From assembly GCA_016271365.2 (NCBI GenBank), contig CM057451.1, positions 371,711,501 to 371,775,500 on the forward strand: DNA of 64,000 nucleotides. Direction: 5' to 3'. Made by a program: the position numbers and the translations under genes. Of the stretch, positions 11,281 through 22,164 are shown piece by piece. Each line of letters begins with the position of its first letter. Within the stretch, counting starts at the first letter, position 1. The DNA comes from Neoceratodus forsteri. Taxonomy: Eukaryota > Chordata > Ceratodontiformes > Ceratodontidae. Under the pieces are notes generated by a model. The model was given only the letters and a program-made list of their open reading frames with translations. It ran no database searches and was not told the DNA's origin.

Positions 11281-11389
11281 TCAAGCAAAGTACATGGTGC
11301 GTAAAGTGTCCTGATGAACCTGCACAGCTTTGGCCAGGGCCTGGGGGTCTCGTCCATTGCTCTGTCCCGATATATGGCTGCCTTCGCCA
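11281..11389 (-). CDS. AGO1: AGO1 terminal coding exon (C-terminus and stop)
   Basis: Read on the minus strand after the acceptor TTTTGCAG (11391-11390 are AG), this exon supplies the last base of a Ser codon, then 35 residues starting [10 protein letters not shown] and ending TLRTMYFA, then TGA (11283-11281). That is the conserved C-terminus of vertebrate Argonautes. GEGSHIS followed by [16 protein letters not shown] is the AGO1 form (AGO2 has AEGSHTS and a different residue before QAL). Argonaute 1 is the guide-binding core of RISC and acts in miRNA silencing in the cytoplasm. The phase matches the donor at 33690 exactly. The final Tyr-Phe-Ala abuts the MID/PIWI core in known structures. 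Confidence 0.97.
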
Positions 11390-11643
11390 CTGCAAAAGTA
11401 AGAAGGAAACAGCATTTAGGAACCCTAGTCCCAAAAAAATAAAAGGCCATGCCCATAGGTTTGCATACCATGTGCAGTTAATGTTGCAAACCACCAGAAA
11501 GAAATCCATGGCAGTTACAGCAAATAAAGGAACTCTCATGTCAAACTTGAAGCCAATGCTTTTTCAGCAAATGTACAGCACCATCACAATACTGAGTGAT
11601 CCCAGTTGATTGGCACCTAGGTGACACCACCGTTTAGTTCTAT

Positions 11644-12176
11644 GACTGTCCGTTTTAAAGAGCTAGTGTGCTGCCTAAAACTAATAGAAGATTTTAGCAG
11701 CCAACCATTACCTTTTACATCTGAGATACTTTTTCCTTTTCCCTTTGGTTAATTAGAAGATTGTTCACCTGATGTCAGTAGGCGTGATTTGTGGGACAGC
11801 AATCTGCCTGGCAGTGAACATATCTATCTCTACTGCCTCCCACTAAATCAGCACTGTGATCTCACGGACTGTGACATCGCTGCTGCTTAGGAACAGTCAT
11901 ACAATAGCTGCCAGGTCAGTTACCTGTGTTGTCACTGTCTGTGAGATCACAATGCTGATGATGTAGTGGGGGATAGAGACAGATAATGTCAGCTGCCAGG
12001 CAAAGAGCTGTTCCTCACATCCAGCACAATATTACCACGTGGAAGACTTTCTAATGTGCAAAAGGAAAAACAAAACTACTTTAGAAATAAAAAGTAACAA
12101 CTGACTACTTAAAATGTGTATTATTTTCTTGTCTACCTGTTTTGGCTCCACTAGCTCTTTAAAACTGAATTCAGTC
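11644..12176. repeat. Large imperfect palindrome (~530 bp) 255 bp upstream of the AGO1 last exon
   Basis: The outer ends GACTGTCCGTTTTAAAGAGCTAGTG (left) and CTAGCTCTTTAAAACTGAATTCAGTC (right) are reverse complements. Pairing can be followed inward through several blocks, including CTGCCTGGCAG.GAACAT, CCCACTAAATCAGCA.TGTGATCTCAC and the partners at 11928-12004, to a centre near 11905. The arms are about 250 bp. It looks like a palindromic MITE of the family with TTTAAAG ends. In AGO1 pre-mRNA it would form a very long hairpin next to the final 3' splice site. Confidence 0.65.
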
Positions 12177-12616
12177 TTAAACGCTTAAAGCAGCAGTATT
12201 TGCTACTGGAAAAAAAACAGAAATGTCACACCTGTGCTCAGATATGGGTGTTGGAAGTTTTTTTTGTTTAACGTAATTAATTTCTGGTCATACTCACTAT
12301 GAATTAATTAAACATTTGCATAAATTAAACCAATCTGATGTGGCGCTGTGCCACTTACTATTGGAAATTGTGCCAGCATTCTTTCAATATATCCACAGTA
12401 CGAATCCAGTATGCAAAGTCAAAAAGAAACCCTGAAGAAAGGGGTTTTCTGATAGTGCTGGCCATCTTTAATGACTTGAGTCATTCATTATAAAATTTGT
12501 AATAAAAGCCGTTTTTAAAAACATCTGAGAGAAAATATATTGATGGAAAATCAAACTACACTGGAAATATATTAATGCTACAAAACTATGTGTTGAATTC
12601 TGTTTTGCCAACTAAC

Positions 12617-13070
12617 AAATAGTGCAGCTTTAAACCCTCTACCCCCTCCAATATTACAGCAAGAGTCCCTGCTGTGTGGGACTCAGCATTTTGGGAGGAC
12701 TACAGACCAGTGTACAACTAGCATACCTAGCATGGAGGTATATTATGCACTTATGGTTAGTTGATATGGTTGTAATTTTTTTTTTAATCAATCGGTTTCA
12801 GTTGGGTAGCTCCTATCATGTTTTCTCCATTTAATTGGGGGGCAAGTCCTCCAACTCAAATGAATTGATTAAAAAAAATAAATCACAATCATAGAAACTA
12901 ACCCTAAGTAAAATAACTAGCGTAGCGTACTGGCTACTACACTATGCAAGTCCCACTGGTACCTAGTCCTCAACTATCACCAGGGACTCTACCAGCAGTG
13001 GACAGTAAAGGTAAGTTAAGGATCAGCACATGGCCACGGAGACCTCAGTTTAAAGGAACTACTGCAATTT
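12617..13070. repeat. Second large imperfect palindrome in the AGO1 last intron
   Basis: Arms near 12749-12805 and 12852-12908 pair well (GGTTAGTT.ATATGGTTGTAATTTTTTTTTTAATCAAT against its partner). Outer blocks also pair: TAGTGCAGCTTTAAA with TTTAAAGGAACTACTGCA, and GAGTCCCTG with CAGGGACTC. Centre near 12830. It shares the CTTTAAA-type end with the palindromes at 10464 and 11644. Confidence 0.55.
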
Positions 13071-13296
13071 GAAAATGGTCTCTGAAATTAGAATATTATT
13101 TTTTTACTAAAACTTTTTCTGGCAGCTGACATGACTAAACATAACGAAAGGGGAAATGCTCACATACTGAGTTCCATCTGGTTTCTACGATGCTGTAGTG
13201 CTTGCTGAAAAACATGCCCGACTGGAGAATTCTGTCCTTCAGTTTTCCAACTGTGACTAGAGACTACAGCAATGCTGTGACACCTATGGCAAAGAA
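13071..13296. other. AGO1 intron sequence between a palindrome and DIRS A1
   Basis: No gene or clear repeat is visible here. The stretch ends GGCAAAGAAGAA, the probable target site into which DIRS A1 inserted. If A1 were absent, the D1 left end (19194) would follow directly. Confidence 0.4.
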
Positions 13297-13299
13297 GAA

Positions 13300-13490
13300 C
13301 AGGTTACTCACCTGTAACAGTAGTTCTAGGAGTGGAATATGCTGTTCAGCCACACTTCTTGGCATGTCCCCTTCCACTTTAAATCTTGCTGGAAGTCTTC
13401 AAGCTGGCTTCTCCCACCCACCGGGTGGTATATACCTTGGCTCTGCCCCATGACGCCAGATCTTAACCCGATGGAAGCAAGGTTGTGCTC
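13300..13490. repeat. Left terminal inverted repeat of DIRS A1
   Basis: About 13322-13490 is the reverse complement of 19025-19189, sharing TTCTAGGAGTG.ATATG.TGTTC, CTTGGCATGTCCCCTTCCACTTTAAATCTTGC and the CCACCCACCGGGTGGTATATACC block. The extra outer 22-30 bp (CAGGTTACTCACCTGTAACAG) occur only at the left end and again, inverted, in the internal complementary region. Confidence 0.88.
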
Positions 13491-13543
13491 CCGGAGCCGG
13501 GGAAGTCGGGTGTATGTGTGTGTGGATGAACATCATATACCAC

Positions 13544-13625
13544 TGCTAGAACTACTGTTACAGGTGAGTAACCTGTTCTTCTAGGAGCGTGGATATGTTG
13601 TTCACCCACACTTCTTGGCAGACTC
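13544..13625. repeat. Internal complementary region of DIRS A1
   Basis: The first half (CTAGAACTACTGTTACAGGTGAGTAACCTGTTCTTC) is the reverse complement of the left terminus. The second half (TCTAGGAGCGTGGATATGTTGTTC...CTTCTTGGCA) copies the terminal repeat. A segment complementary to both ends is the hallmark of DIRS elements, where it is thought to template joining of the termini into a circle. The same block is at 36790-36885 in A2. Confidence 0.8.
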
Positions 13626-13666
13626 CAAGCAGTTCTCCGGGAGGAGGGAGGCAAGCCGCAAACCCC

Positions 13667-14640
13667 CTACTTATGAAATAAAGACTGGAGAACCGAGGCC
13701 CCAAAACCAGCATCCCGGCGTGACTCAAGGTCGATGTGGTAGTGGGTAATGAAGGTGTTTGCTGACTTCCAGGTAGCAGCCCGACAGATTTCCTGTATGG
13801 GGATGTCCCCAGAAGCAGCCACCGATGCAGCAGTATGGCGGGTAGAATGAGCTCTTATCCCTCTGGGAAGCTCCTTGCCCACCAACCGATAGCACAGACC
13901 TATGCATGATGTAATCCACCTTGCTATGGTCTGTTTGGCTGCAGGTCTGCCAGAAGCGGCTTCAGCGTAGGTGACAAACAGCTGGCAAACCTCTCCACAA
14001 ATTTCTGCCGTCCTCTCCTTGTAGTATGAGAGAGCATGTCTCAGGTCCAAGGTATGGAGCCTGTACTCAGCGTCCGAGGTGTTGTCAGGGTAGTATACCG
14101 GCAGAGTCAATACCTGGTTAAGGTGAAACTCTGATACCACCTTCGGAAGCAATTTTGGGTGGGGGCGCAGGACAATTTTGTCCCTGTGAAAGACCAGATA
14201 AGAGGAGTCCACCGGAAGCGCCTGGAGCTCCCCTGTGCTTCTGGCTGACGTGATAGCCACCAGGAAGGCCGTCTTCCACGACAAGTGTGAGAGCTCACAC
14301 TTGTGCATGGGTTCGAATGGCTTGCCCATGAGCTTTGCCAAAACCAGCAACAGATCCCATGGAGGTTCATGCACCGAAGGGGATATGTGATTCAGGCCTT
14401 TGAAGAAGCACCCGACCACCGTCTCCTGCGCCAATGTCTGCTGACCAGCCTGTGCCCGGTAAGCAGAAATGGCTGCCAGGTGCACCCTAAGGGTCGATGA
14501 CCGTAGACCCCCTTTGGAGAGAGACCAAAGGTAGTAAGAGAATGTTAGCCACAGAACAGGATAAGGGGTCAAGACTATTACCCTGACACCAAATGGAAAA
14601 TCTTTTCCATTTGAAGGCATAACATTTCCTGGTCGATTCC
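13667..14640 (-). pseudogene. DIRS A1 tyrosine recombinase (frameshifted N-terminus)
   Basis: The open part (about 310 residues) has the tyrosine recombinase signature. Arg I lies in ITSARSTGEL, the HxxR box is HSTRHTAAS, and the C-terminal block TWKSANTFITHYHID carries the nucleophilic Tyr, so all four classical residues are present. The N-terminal region (SRKESTRKCYAFKWKRFSIW) is in another frame. Compared with A2, an extra base near 14540 separates the two. The enzyme would integrate the circular DNA form. It is the best preserved recombinase in the window but is not expressible as one protein. Confidence 0.85.
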
Positions 14641-14699
14641 TTTCTAGATGCCTCCATCACGGTGTAGACATCTTCGGAAAGATCCAAAGCCTGGAACTC

Positions 14700-15560
14700 T
14701 AGCCGGTCAGGTACCAGGCTGTGAGGTGCAGGGACTGAAGGTCTGGATGGAATACCTTCCCCTGGTTGAGAGATATCAGGTCTGGGCGTGTGCAAAGCCG
14801 CTCCGGGGGCCTGCAGCCGAGGCTGAGGAGATCTGGATACCAGAACTGGCGCGGCCAATCTGGGGCTACCTGGATCACCTTCGCCTTGTCCCTCCTCACC
14901 TTGAGTAACACCTTGTGGATCAACGGAAATGGAGGGAAGGTGTAGAGGAGGCCTGGGGTCCACGGCCTCGAGAAGGCATTCCCCTGTGGCGAGCCCTGCT
15001 GAGGGGGATGGGCATGAAACAGCCTCCGCTTGGTGTTTTCCCTGGAGGCAAACAGGTCCACCATCAGTTTGCTCCAATGGGAGAACAGATTGTGAGCTAC
15101 CTCTGGATGGAGAGACCACTTGTGGGATATCTGGCCTATGTGACAGAGAGCATCCGCCAGCTGGTTCGAGGCTCCTGCCACATGGGTGGCTAGGAGATCC
15201 GCCTCCAACCGGCTTACGAAGGTCCAGATGTGGAGCGCCTCCTTGCACAGCAGATGGAAGTGCGTGCCGCCCTGCTTGTTGAGGTGGTACATAGTCACGG
15301 TATTGTCCATCTGGACTTGAACCACTTGACCCCAGAGCTGAGGAGTGAAAGCTGACAGCGCCAGTCTGACTGCTCTGAGTTCCAACAGGTTGATGTGGCA
15401 TCAGGACTCCTCTGGGGTCCAGAACCCGTGGGTCCTGTTGTCCCCCATGTGGACCCTCCAGCCGATGAGAGAGGCATCGGTCGTAAGGACGACCGTCGGC
15501 TCGGGGCGGACAAACGGGATCCCTTCCTGCAACCGGTCTGGGGCGGTCCACCATTGGAGA
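14700..15560 (-). pseudogene. DIRS A1 RNase H and methyltransferase-like domains
   Basis: RNase H is recognised by TDASLIGW (about 15500-15475), MELRAVRLALSAF, VQMDNTVTMYHLNKQGGT and NQLADALC, which carry the expected acidic residues. Downstream, VDLFASRENTK and a PPFPLIHKVLLK segment, ending near PDWPRQFWYPDLL, form the domain that in DIRS elements has been likened to bacterial Dam-type adenine methyltransferases. The open frame from 15385 to 14699 covers most of both domains. The upstream part is in a different frame. Confidence 0.75.
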
Positions 15561-15754
15561 GCATCCCACATCTTCTGGGTTACAGTGATAAGCTAGTCGA
15601 AATGACCATATCACTGAGTCCACTGGGCCGCCAGCTCCCACTGGAGAGTGCGCATGTGCCACTGGGCCCAACGGACCACTGAGGTGCACGCTGCCATGTA
15701 ACCCAGAAGGCGCAGAAAGTCCCGGGCAGGGTGCAAGTGCCCAACCAGAAATGA

Positions 15755-16849
15755 TCAGGCAAAGGAGGAGAGAACCTCTGCCCTGTCCGCTGGGAGCTGA
15801 GCTCTGACTTGACAAGAGTCGAGCTCTGCCCCGATGAAGCCCATCACCTGAGACGGCATGAGTTCTGACTTGGCCTTGTTAATCAGGAGGCCGAGTTGGG
15901 AGCAGGTTTGGAGGGCCAGATCCCTGGACCTCTCCACCTCCTGAAGGGAGGAACCTGCCAAGAACCAGTCATCAAGATAAGGGTAGATTCTGACTCCTCA
16001 ACGCTGAAGGTGGGCCGCCACCACTGCAATGCATTTGGTGAAGCCCCATGGGGCCGATGACAAGCCGAACGGCATGGCTTGGAACTCGTACAGGGTCCCC
16101 TTGACCCGGAAGCAGAGAAACCGCTGATGGGATGGACGGATTGGGACGTGAAAGAATGCGTCCTGTAGATGCAGTGAACAGAACCAGATGTTTCGCTCCA
16201 GGGATGGTATGATCTGGTTCAGAGTTACCATCCGGAAGGTGCGAGACCTGATATATTGATTCAGGTCGTGGAGATATAAGATGGGGCGCCAATCCCCCAT
16301 CTGCTTGGGAACCAGGAAGTACCTGGAAACTAAGCCTGGGTCTGTAGGAGGATCCGGCACAGGAGCTATGGCCTCCTTGCAGAGCAGCTGAGCTACGTTG
16401 TCTCGAAGAGCTGACTGAGTGCAAGTTGAGATCCTTTCCTCCCGAGGGGCGCGGGCTCGGCTGGGAGGGTACTGCTCAAATTCTAGAGGCAGTCCCTGAC
16501 CGACCACTTCGAGAACCCACCTGTCCGAAGTGATACCGGACCAGGTGGAAAGGAAGTGGCGGAGCCGACCCCCCACAGGAGTACCCAGAGCTGGCATGAC
16601 AGGTGTAGGGTTGGCAACCCCCAACCCGTCACTGATCAGGCTTAGAGGAGGAGGCTCCTGGACATGCACTACGGCCTCCTTTACGGGGCTGCAGGCGCCA
16701 AGTTTGAGCCTGCTGCTGCTGTTGTTGCTGACCTCCTTGATAGGAGGGCTGCCTGACCACAGGGGAAGAATGCCGAAATGGCTTCTTCTTTCTTTTCTCT
16801 TGGTTCTTGCCCGAAGAGCCCTTAGCTGAAGTAGCAGCCAAGGTGGCAT
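15755..16849 (-). pseudogene. DIRS A1 reverse transcriptase
   Basis: The frame 16849-15998 overlaps the end of gag, as in typical DIRS elements, and enters the RT fold: SRYFLVPKQ, WRPILYLHDLN, then the motif A region CSLHLQDAFFHVPI and the motif B region MPFGLSSAPWGFTK. The YLDD box is read around 15970 (PYLDDW), after a frame break. Motif A has His where the other copies (for example C2 and A2) have the catalytic Asp, so the polymerase would be dead even without the frameshift. Confidence 0.82.
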
Positions 16850-18912
16850 TGGACTGCTCTATGCGCTGAAGGTGACCGGCCACTCCTGGACCAAACAAGT
16901 CGGTGCCTAGGAAGGGCACGCCAGCAAGCTTATGCCGAGTATCCGCCGGGAAGGAGGAAAACCTCAGTCAAGCCCTGCGGCGAGTGGCCACTGCGGCTGC
17001 TAATGAGCGGGCACAAGAATCCCCAATGTCCAGGGCTGTCAGGAGCTGCTGTTTTGCAACAGTACGTCCCTGGTCGCGGACTTGCTTGACCATGGTCTGC
17101 ATGTCTGCTGGGAGATGAGGGAGGACCTCGTCTAATGACCCAAGAAGGGCATGAGAGAAGTGTGCCATAATGACAGCTGAGCTGGTCTGACGAAGGCCTA
17201 AAGAAGAGGCTACACAGACCTTACGGGCAGAGTGGTCCATATTTTTGGACTCCTTGTCTGGGAGTTGGTCAGTGTTGGATGAGCTACCAGTATGCCTAAA
17301 CACAGAGGCGGTCACCAGACTCTCGGCTGAGGGGTGCTCTGTGAATCCCGCAAGGGACCCCATGGGCAACGCGTACTTGAGGGGTAGACGGTGCTGGGCA
17401 GGAAGCAGGATGCTGCCAAAGCTCAAGGGCCGGGCCAACAATGGCTTCGGTCACTGGAAAGGCCTCCGTCGGGGTGTCCCCCCTTTTGAGAATATCAGTA
17501 AGGGGGTACTCCGCCTTTCTGGATGGACACCAGGGCATTCGGTGGATTCGGAGATAAGGCGGAGGATGCCCTGGAAGGAGGAAGGGCCTTCCTCCAACCC
17601 CACCACGGACGACTCATCATCCCCGGGATGTGAGTGCAGTTCGGTAACGTCAGAGTCCGAAGAGTCGGGATACAGCAGTCTCCCGCCTAAGTCACCCTCG
17701 ATGTGCTGAGGGTGATCGGGGGTGACTTATCGATGGACGCTGGGGAAGCCCGGTGTCTGCTCGGTCCTCTTTCGAGGGCGCCCCTTCCTGATGCTGCTTA
17801 GGCAGTGGTTCCACCAGAATCGGTGGACACCCCGGAATAGGCCAAACCGGGATACGGGCCGGCCCATCTGGAGGAACAGATGGCTTCGGTTCCGGAGGGG
17901 TCGCCCTGGGAGGCGGAAGCCAAGTGATGGTTGGGGTAGGTAGCGGAGCCGGCTTCTGCTGGTGAAAATCAGCTGTTGCCACATGAGGTCTTTATAGCGT
18001 CGACTGAGTTTCCGCCGAAGCCTTTCCTCATCCGAGGAGGATGAAGACCTGTGGCATTGCCTCTTTAGAGACTTGGCTCTTTCTCGGTCATTCGGCCGAG
18101 GGGGTTCTGGACCTCGACCGAGATCAGGAAGGCCGACTTGGTCAATCGGGAGACACCGGGGTCGGTGAAAACCGAGGGTCTGGAACCGGGTCCTTAATGG
18201 GGACACCAGTGGGCTGGGTTTCCTCATCAGGGAAGACAAGGACCAGAGTCCTTTCCAAGGAGTCGTCGGGCTGAGTCGGTGACAAGGGGTCGATTGGGTC
18301 GAGAACAATCTCGACCTCATCGACCACCTCCTCGGTTCCTTGGCCAGATGGAAGGTCCATGAAGCCGGCGGCCAAGGAAGCGATCTCGACCGAAGTCGAG
18401 ATCAAGTGCTCCTGGGACTCGGACCTTTCTCTGTCCCAAGAACGCCTTAGTCGGGACGAAGACGACAGGTCCTTCTCTCTCTTGCGAGAGCGGGAGGAGT
18501 GCGAGCCCGAGGGCACCTCACCCCGGGTGGGGAGAGACTGGCACAACTCCTTGAAGGAGCCTGAAAAGGTGGAGCCAAGGTTCAACGGAACAAAAAAGCT
18601 TCGATTGGCTGAAGCTTGAGCTGCTTCCTCCTCAAATGTCTTCATTTGTTCCAGCTGTTTGGCGTATCCCGTGGCATGAAACCACCCACCTCACTTCCTT
18701 GATTTTACCAGCGGGTTCCTTTTCTCCTGTCTCCCCAACCTTCCAAGTGTATGCAGTCGTCAGGACATTCGGATGGAAGGCCAGGAAAAACCCACACGAC
18801 GAGATGTCATGGTCCAACACTCTAGACAGTAGACGCAGGTTAGGTGGGGATTGGTACGACAACTTTTGGCCAGTAGGGCACCGGCAAAATCTGGGGAAGA
18901 TTTTTCCTCCAT
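16629..18912 (-). pseudogene. DIRS A1 Gag region
   Basis: The probable start is the ATG at 18912 (MEEKSSPDF). It is followed by Cys/His residues (NPHLTCVYCL) equivalent to the intact knuckle of A0, a Glu/Ala-rich helix, an SRSRKRE basic stretch, an acidic Pro-rich linker, and a helical core (ASSLGLRQTSSAVIMAHFSHALLG) shared with A2 at 47250-47720. It ends in a Gln run (GGQQQQQQQAQ) and a Pro/Ser tail. The reading frame is broken at several points (near 18640, 18150, 17700 and 17000). Confidence 0.7.
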
Positions 18913-19024
18913 GTCAGATGCAGTAAAAATCCGCAATCGCTAACTTGAACGAAGTTTTAGAGTAATTTTTGCAAAAAACGACGCTTGAATCCAGGGCCTA
19001 CGAATTGCTGTAAGAGTACGAGGG

Positions 19025-19191
19025 AACCTGTATCTTCCAGCGGAAAGGAAGATCTGACATCATGGGGCGGAGGCGAGGTATATACCACCCGGGTTGGTGG
19101 GAGGAGCCAGCTTGAAGACTTCCGGCAAGATTTAAAGTGGAAGGGGACATGCCAAGAAGTGTGGATGAACAACATATCCACGCTCCTAGAA
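19025..19191. repeat. Right (5') terminal inverted repeat of DIRS A1
   Basis: This is the reverse complement of 13322-13490. It ends CTCCTAGAA, immediately before ATGAAAATTATGTAC, the left end of DIRS D1. Confidence 0.88.
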
Positions 19192-19299
19192 ATGAAAATT
19201 ATGTACTTTCCATAATTGATGATCATCCAGAATATCTTCACCACTGATTCTGATTTACGGGTCTAGGGTCAAAGGCACTAGGTTTCCAAGGGTTTTTTT

Positions 19300-20470
19300 T
19301 TTTCCTACTGGGAGGGAGCCAACATCAGCTACTGATGGTGCTGCACGTGATAGCCAATAACTGTTAGCTCCCTCTCACACCTCAGTTCTGTTCGCCAGCA
19401 GAGAAACAAAGTGGAGAGAAGAGCGGACTACATACTTCCTAGACCAAATGAATAGTAAAAGGATACAGGAAATAAAATAAACCACCAATCAGAACCTGAC
19501 TACCAACTGAGAGACCAAGGGTTGGGCCTACCAGATGGCACGAGGGTAGTGGGTCTAAAATGAGCCATGCTTCTTACCACTAGCCAGAGTGTATGTGGAC
19601 AGTGATAGTTAAAAAGAAAAAGCAGCAGCCCTGACCAAATGGCCTTGACAGAAGTAGCAAAAGGGGAATTCCTCTTGGGTTCCCCTTGTAAATGAGATGA
19701 CAAATATGACAAAAATGGAAAAATGACATCTGGACTCCCAAAATGTAAAAATGCCATGCTACCAGATAGAACCTGAGTAAACTCTAGAATAAACCCATAA
19801 CCCTCTTTTCTCTATGACAGATGGGAAAAAACTAGTGATGAAGAGCATAGGAGTTGCAAGACTAGCAGTCCTAGGGAGGCAAGATATGGTCATCTCCTCT
19901 GATGAGCTCCAAGCAGAGTGGGTGAAGTCCAAAGCTCAGGAAGAAGCAATAAGGGATACCAACCAAAATTCCAACATGAAAGAAAAACATGACCTGCTTC
20001 TCCCTACAACCAGAGGGAGGTACTCTGTGTGAAGCTAGTACATTGATCCAAGCACGTGCACTGCACATTATCACAGGCAGAGCATCTGCTCAGTGAAGTT
20101 GGACTGTATGGTGTCCAGGGCATATGCTGTATATAGCAACTAACAGGGATATACCCAGGGCAGGGAAAAGGTGGATAGGAAAGAAATGGAGGGAAGGGGC
20201 AACCTACCCACCACATGGAAAAAAAATAGAATTTTTTTTTCAGTTTTTGGTTGCCAGGGGACCCACAAATTACCTCTACTTCCTTTTGTTTTTCTGTGGG
20301 GGTGGCACCTGAGTGACCAGTCCTCTATTTTTTTATTATTTTTTTAAAACAGGGATCGCTACCTCAGACCATGGCAGAGGAAACAATTAGAAGGTCTGCT
20401 ACCAGCACTCACAAGGTGAGTTACCAAAGGCCCTGCCTCTCAGTTGAGTGGGGTATGATGGGCGGGCGCC
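19300..20470. other. Unassigned segment inside DIRS D1
   Basis: This stretch lies between the D1 left end and its internal complementary region. It begins with a T run (19291-19302) and a short inverted pair (GGGAGGGAGCCAAC at about 19311 with GTTAGCTCCCTCTC near 19365). No protein domain was recognised in any frame. It may be a further nested insert or family-specific sequence. Confidence 0.3.
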
Positions 20471-20474
20471 TGAA

Positions 20475-20590
20475 TCAATGGTGAAGATATTCTAGAAGAT
20501 AAACAATTACTTTAAGTACATAATTTTTTTATCTTCCAAGAATCAATCTTCACAACTGATTCATACTTATGGGACCGAGTACCAAGTGTC
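20475..20590. repeat. Inverted copy of the DIRS D1 terminus (internal complementary region)
   Basis: GTGAAGATATTCTAGAAGATAA...AGTACATAATTTTTTTATCTTCCAAGAATCAATCTTCACAACTGATTCATACTTATGGGAC corresponds to 19200-19260, first inverted and then direct. The same layout is seen in C1 (54480-54580) and C2 (59180-59275). Confidence 0.5.
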
Positions 20591-20689
20591 CCAAAAAGGG
20601 AGGAGTTGGCTCACCCTAAGGGTAACAAGTACCCTCAGTCCTCTGTGTGGGATATTATTGCACTTGAGGGCAGGGGCTCCTTATGGGTT

Positions 20690-22160
20690 TGGTGAGACCC
20701 GAAATTGATCAGTCAGACAGATGAGCGGAAGCTCCTGTCTGACCCTACCGGAGAAGAAGTGAGCCCCTCTGAACTGGGAGTTAAGCACCTTTTGTCAGGC
20801 CATAGGTGCCAGTCGAAAGAGGCGAAGCCACGCTGTTGGCCAAATGCAGCTTGCAGGTTACCTCACTGGCATCGTACGATGCCCTTGTCTGGTGTGTTGC
20901 CATTTCCAGGCCCTTGATGGAAAGGCAGATTGCTTGCCCAACTAACTCCGAATGAGGCATGACAGCTAGGAGCTGTCCTATCTGTGACAAGCGCTTTTTG
21001 TAAGCTGCCAGATGTGCCTGATGTGCAAAGATGCACATCATGGTGTGAGTCAAGTAAAACAACTTCCTGAGCAGAGTCAGCATAACCTGTGAGGCACTGT
21101 ACCTGCAGAATCTTTGAGTGTACAATACTGCTGGTAGACATCCCTTGGGGCTGGAGGGAGAGCAAAAAGGGGTCTCCATACTGTCTTAGAACATTCCCCA
21201 AAGGCTCTGAGCCAGGGAAGGATGACAGAGCTGGCATTGCTGAAAGCTCCTGGGAGACCCAGCTGTAAGGACAAAGTATTGTGGCTAACAACAGTGCCAA
21301 TGTCCAGTGCCTACAACAAGTCCGCCAGGAATCTCTGTGACAGGGAGCACTCAGAGGCAGAGGACATGTGAAGGAAAGATTCCATGCTCTCAGAGGAGGA
21401 TATTGATGGAGAGGATGCGCTGGTCATAGAAGTGGGTGGTGTCAGGGAGCCAGAATGGAACTGGACCCGGTCAGCATTTGTGTGATACTGGAACAAGATA
21501 CCAATCACACTCCCATGCTGGCTCCAGGTGACTGGCCTCAGAGGGCCCATGATATCTGGAAATTCAGGCAGAGAAGGTATAGGCCTGCAAGGGAAACAAG
21601 AGCCAGAGGCTCAAACAAGGTTGATATACAGAAGAGGAATGATCAGGACAGTGCTCATGGGGCGGGAAGAGAGAGGGTGGAGTCCCCCTCCCCCCAAAGT
21701 AAGGAGAGAAGCCTCATTCAGTCCCCTCAGGGAAATTCCGGTTCTCACCAGTGGCGAACTCTGCCTGCAGGTCCAGAAAGAATTTCATGCCCTGCCTGTC
21801 CACAGACTATGAGCAGGTGTAACCTCCAGCACCAGACCCAGGGTCAGGGACTGGCCTAGACAAAGGTTTCTCTCCAGCTCCACGGCCAGCACCGCCTTTG
21901 GTGCCAGGCCCCCTCTGGTTCTAATGCCGTCCCTGGATCTGTCCCCATTCCTGACACCGCAAATTGCACAGAACTGAAGATGAATTTAGAGGTGGCACCG
22001 CCGCCGGCACCACACCTGGTGTCAAGCCAAGAACATACAGCAGAATCAGTGCTGTGTCTATTGCCATGGGTGATGTTGACCTCCTCCCTGGAATCACAAG
22101 GGTTGCTTGAGGCAGAGATCACCACCCCTTCAGACTGATTTGCTACATAAAGAAGAAATT
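20690..22160 (-). pseudogene. DIRS family D Gag, C-terminal part
   Basis: The minus-strand reading around 21080-20860 (RKLFYLTHTMMCIFAHQAHL, KKRLSQIGQLLAVMPHSE, then LEMATHQTRASYDASEV) resembles the helical core of DIRS Gag, with its HQAH motif and the late Ala-rAS-DASDV segment. A Ser/Pro-rich region lies upstream (21311-21550, 21856-22160). The frame shifts at least twice. The N-terminal knuckle of the same gag is probably the one at 24690-24790, displaced by an insertion. Confidence 0.5.
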
Positions 22161-22164
22161 CCGG

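Larger units (their letters stand above)
13297..19191 (-). mobile_element. DIRS retrotransposon A1, structurally complete but decayed
   Basis: This is a 5.9-kb element on the minus strand. It has inverted terminal repeats (left 13300-13490, right 19025-19191), an internal complementary region at 13544-13625, and the order gag, overlapping RT, RNase H, methyltransferase-like domain, tyrosine recombinase. It is bounded by GAA at 13297-13299 and 19189-19191, with no longer target duplication, as expected when a tyrosine recombinase integrates a circular intermediate. Frameshifts and a changed RT residue make it non-functional. It inserted 2-3 bp from the left end of the older DIRS D1. Confidence 0.9.

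Noticed and set aside
14487..15815. 442-codon minus-strand frame in DIRS A1 taken as one protein
   Set aside because: It mixes shadow frames of RNase H and RT with the true recombinase N-terminus near its end; not a single real ORF.
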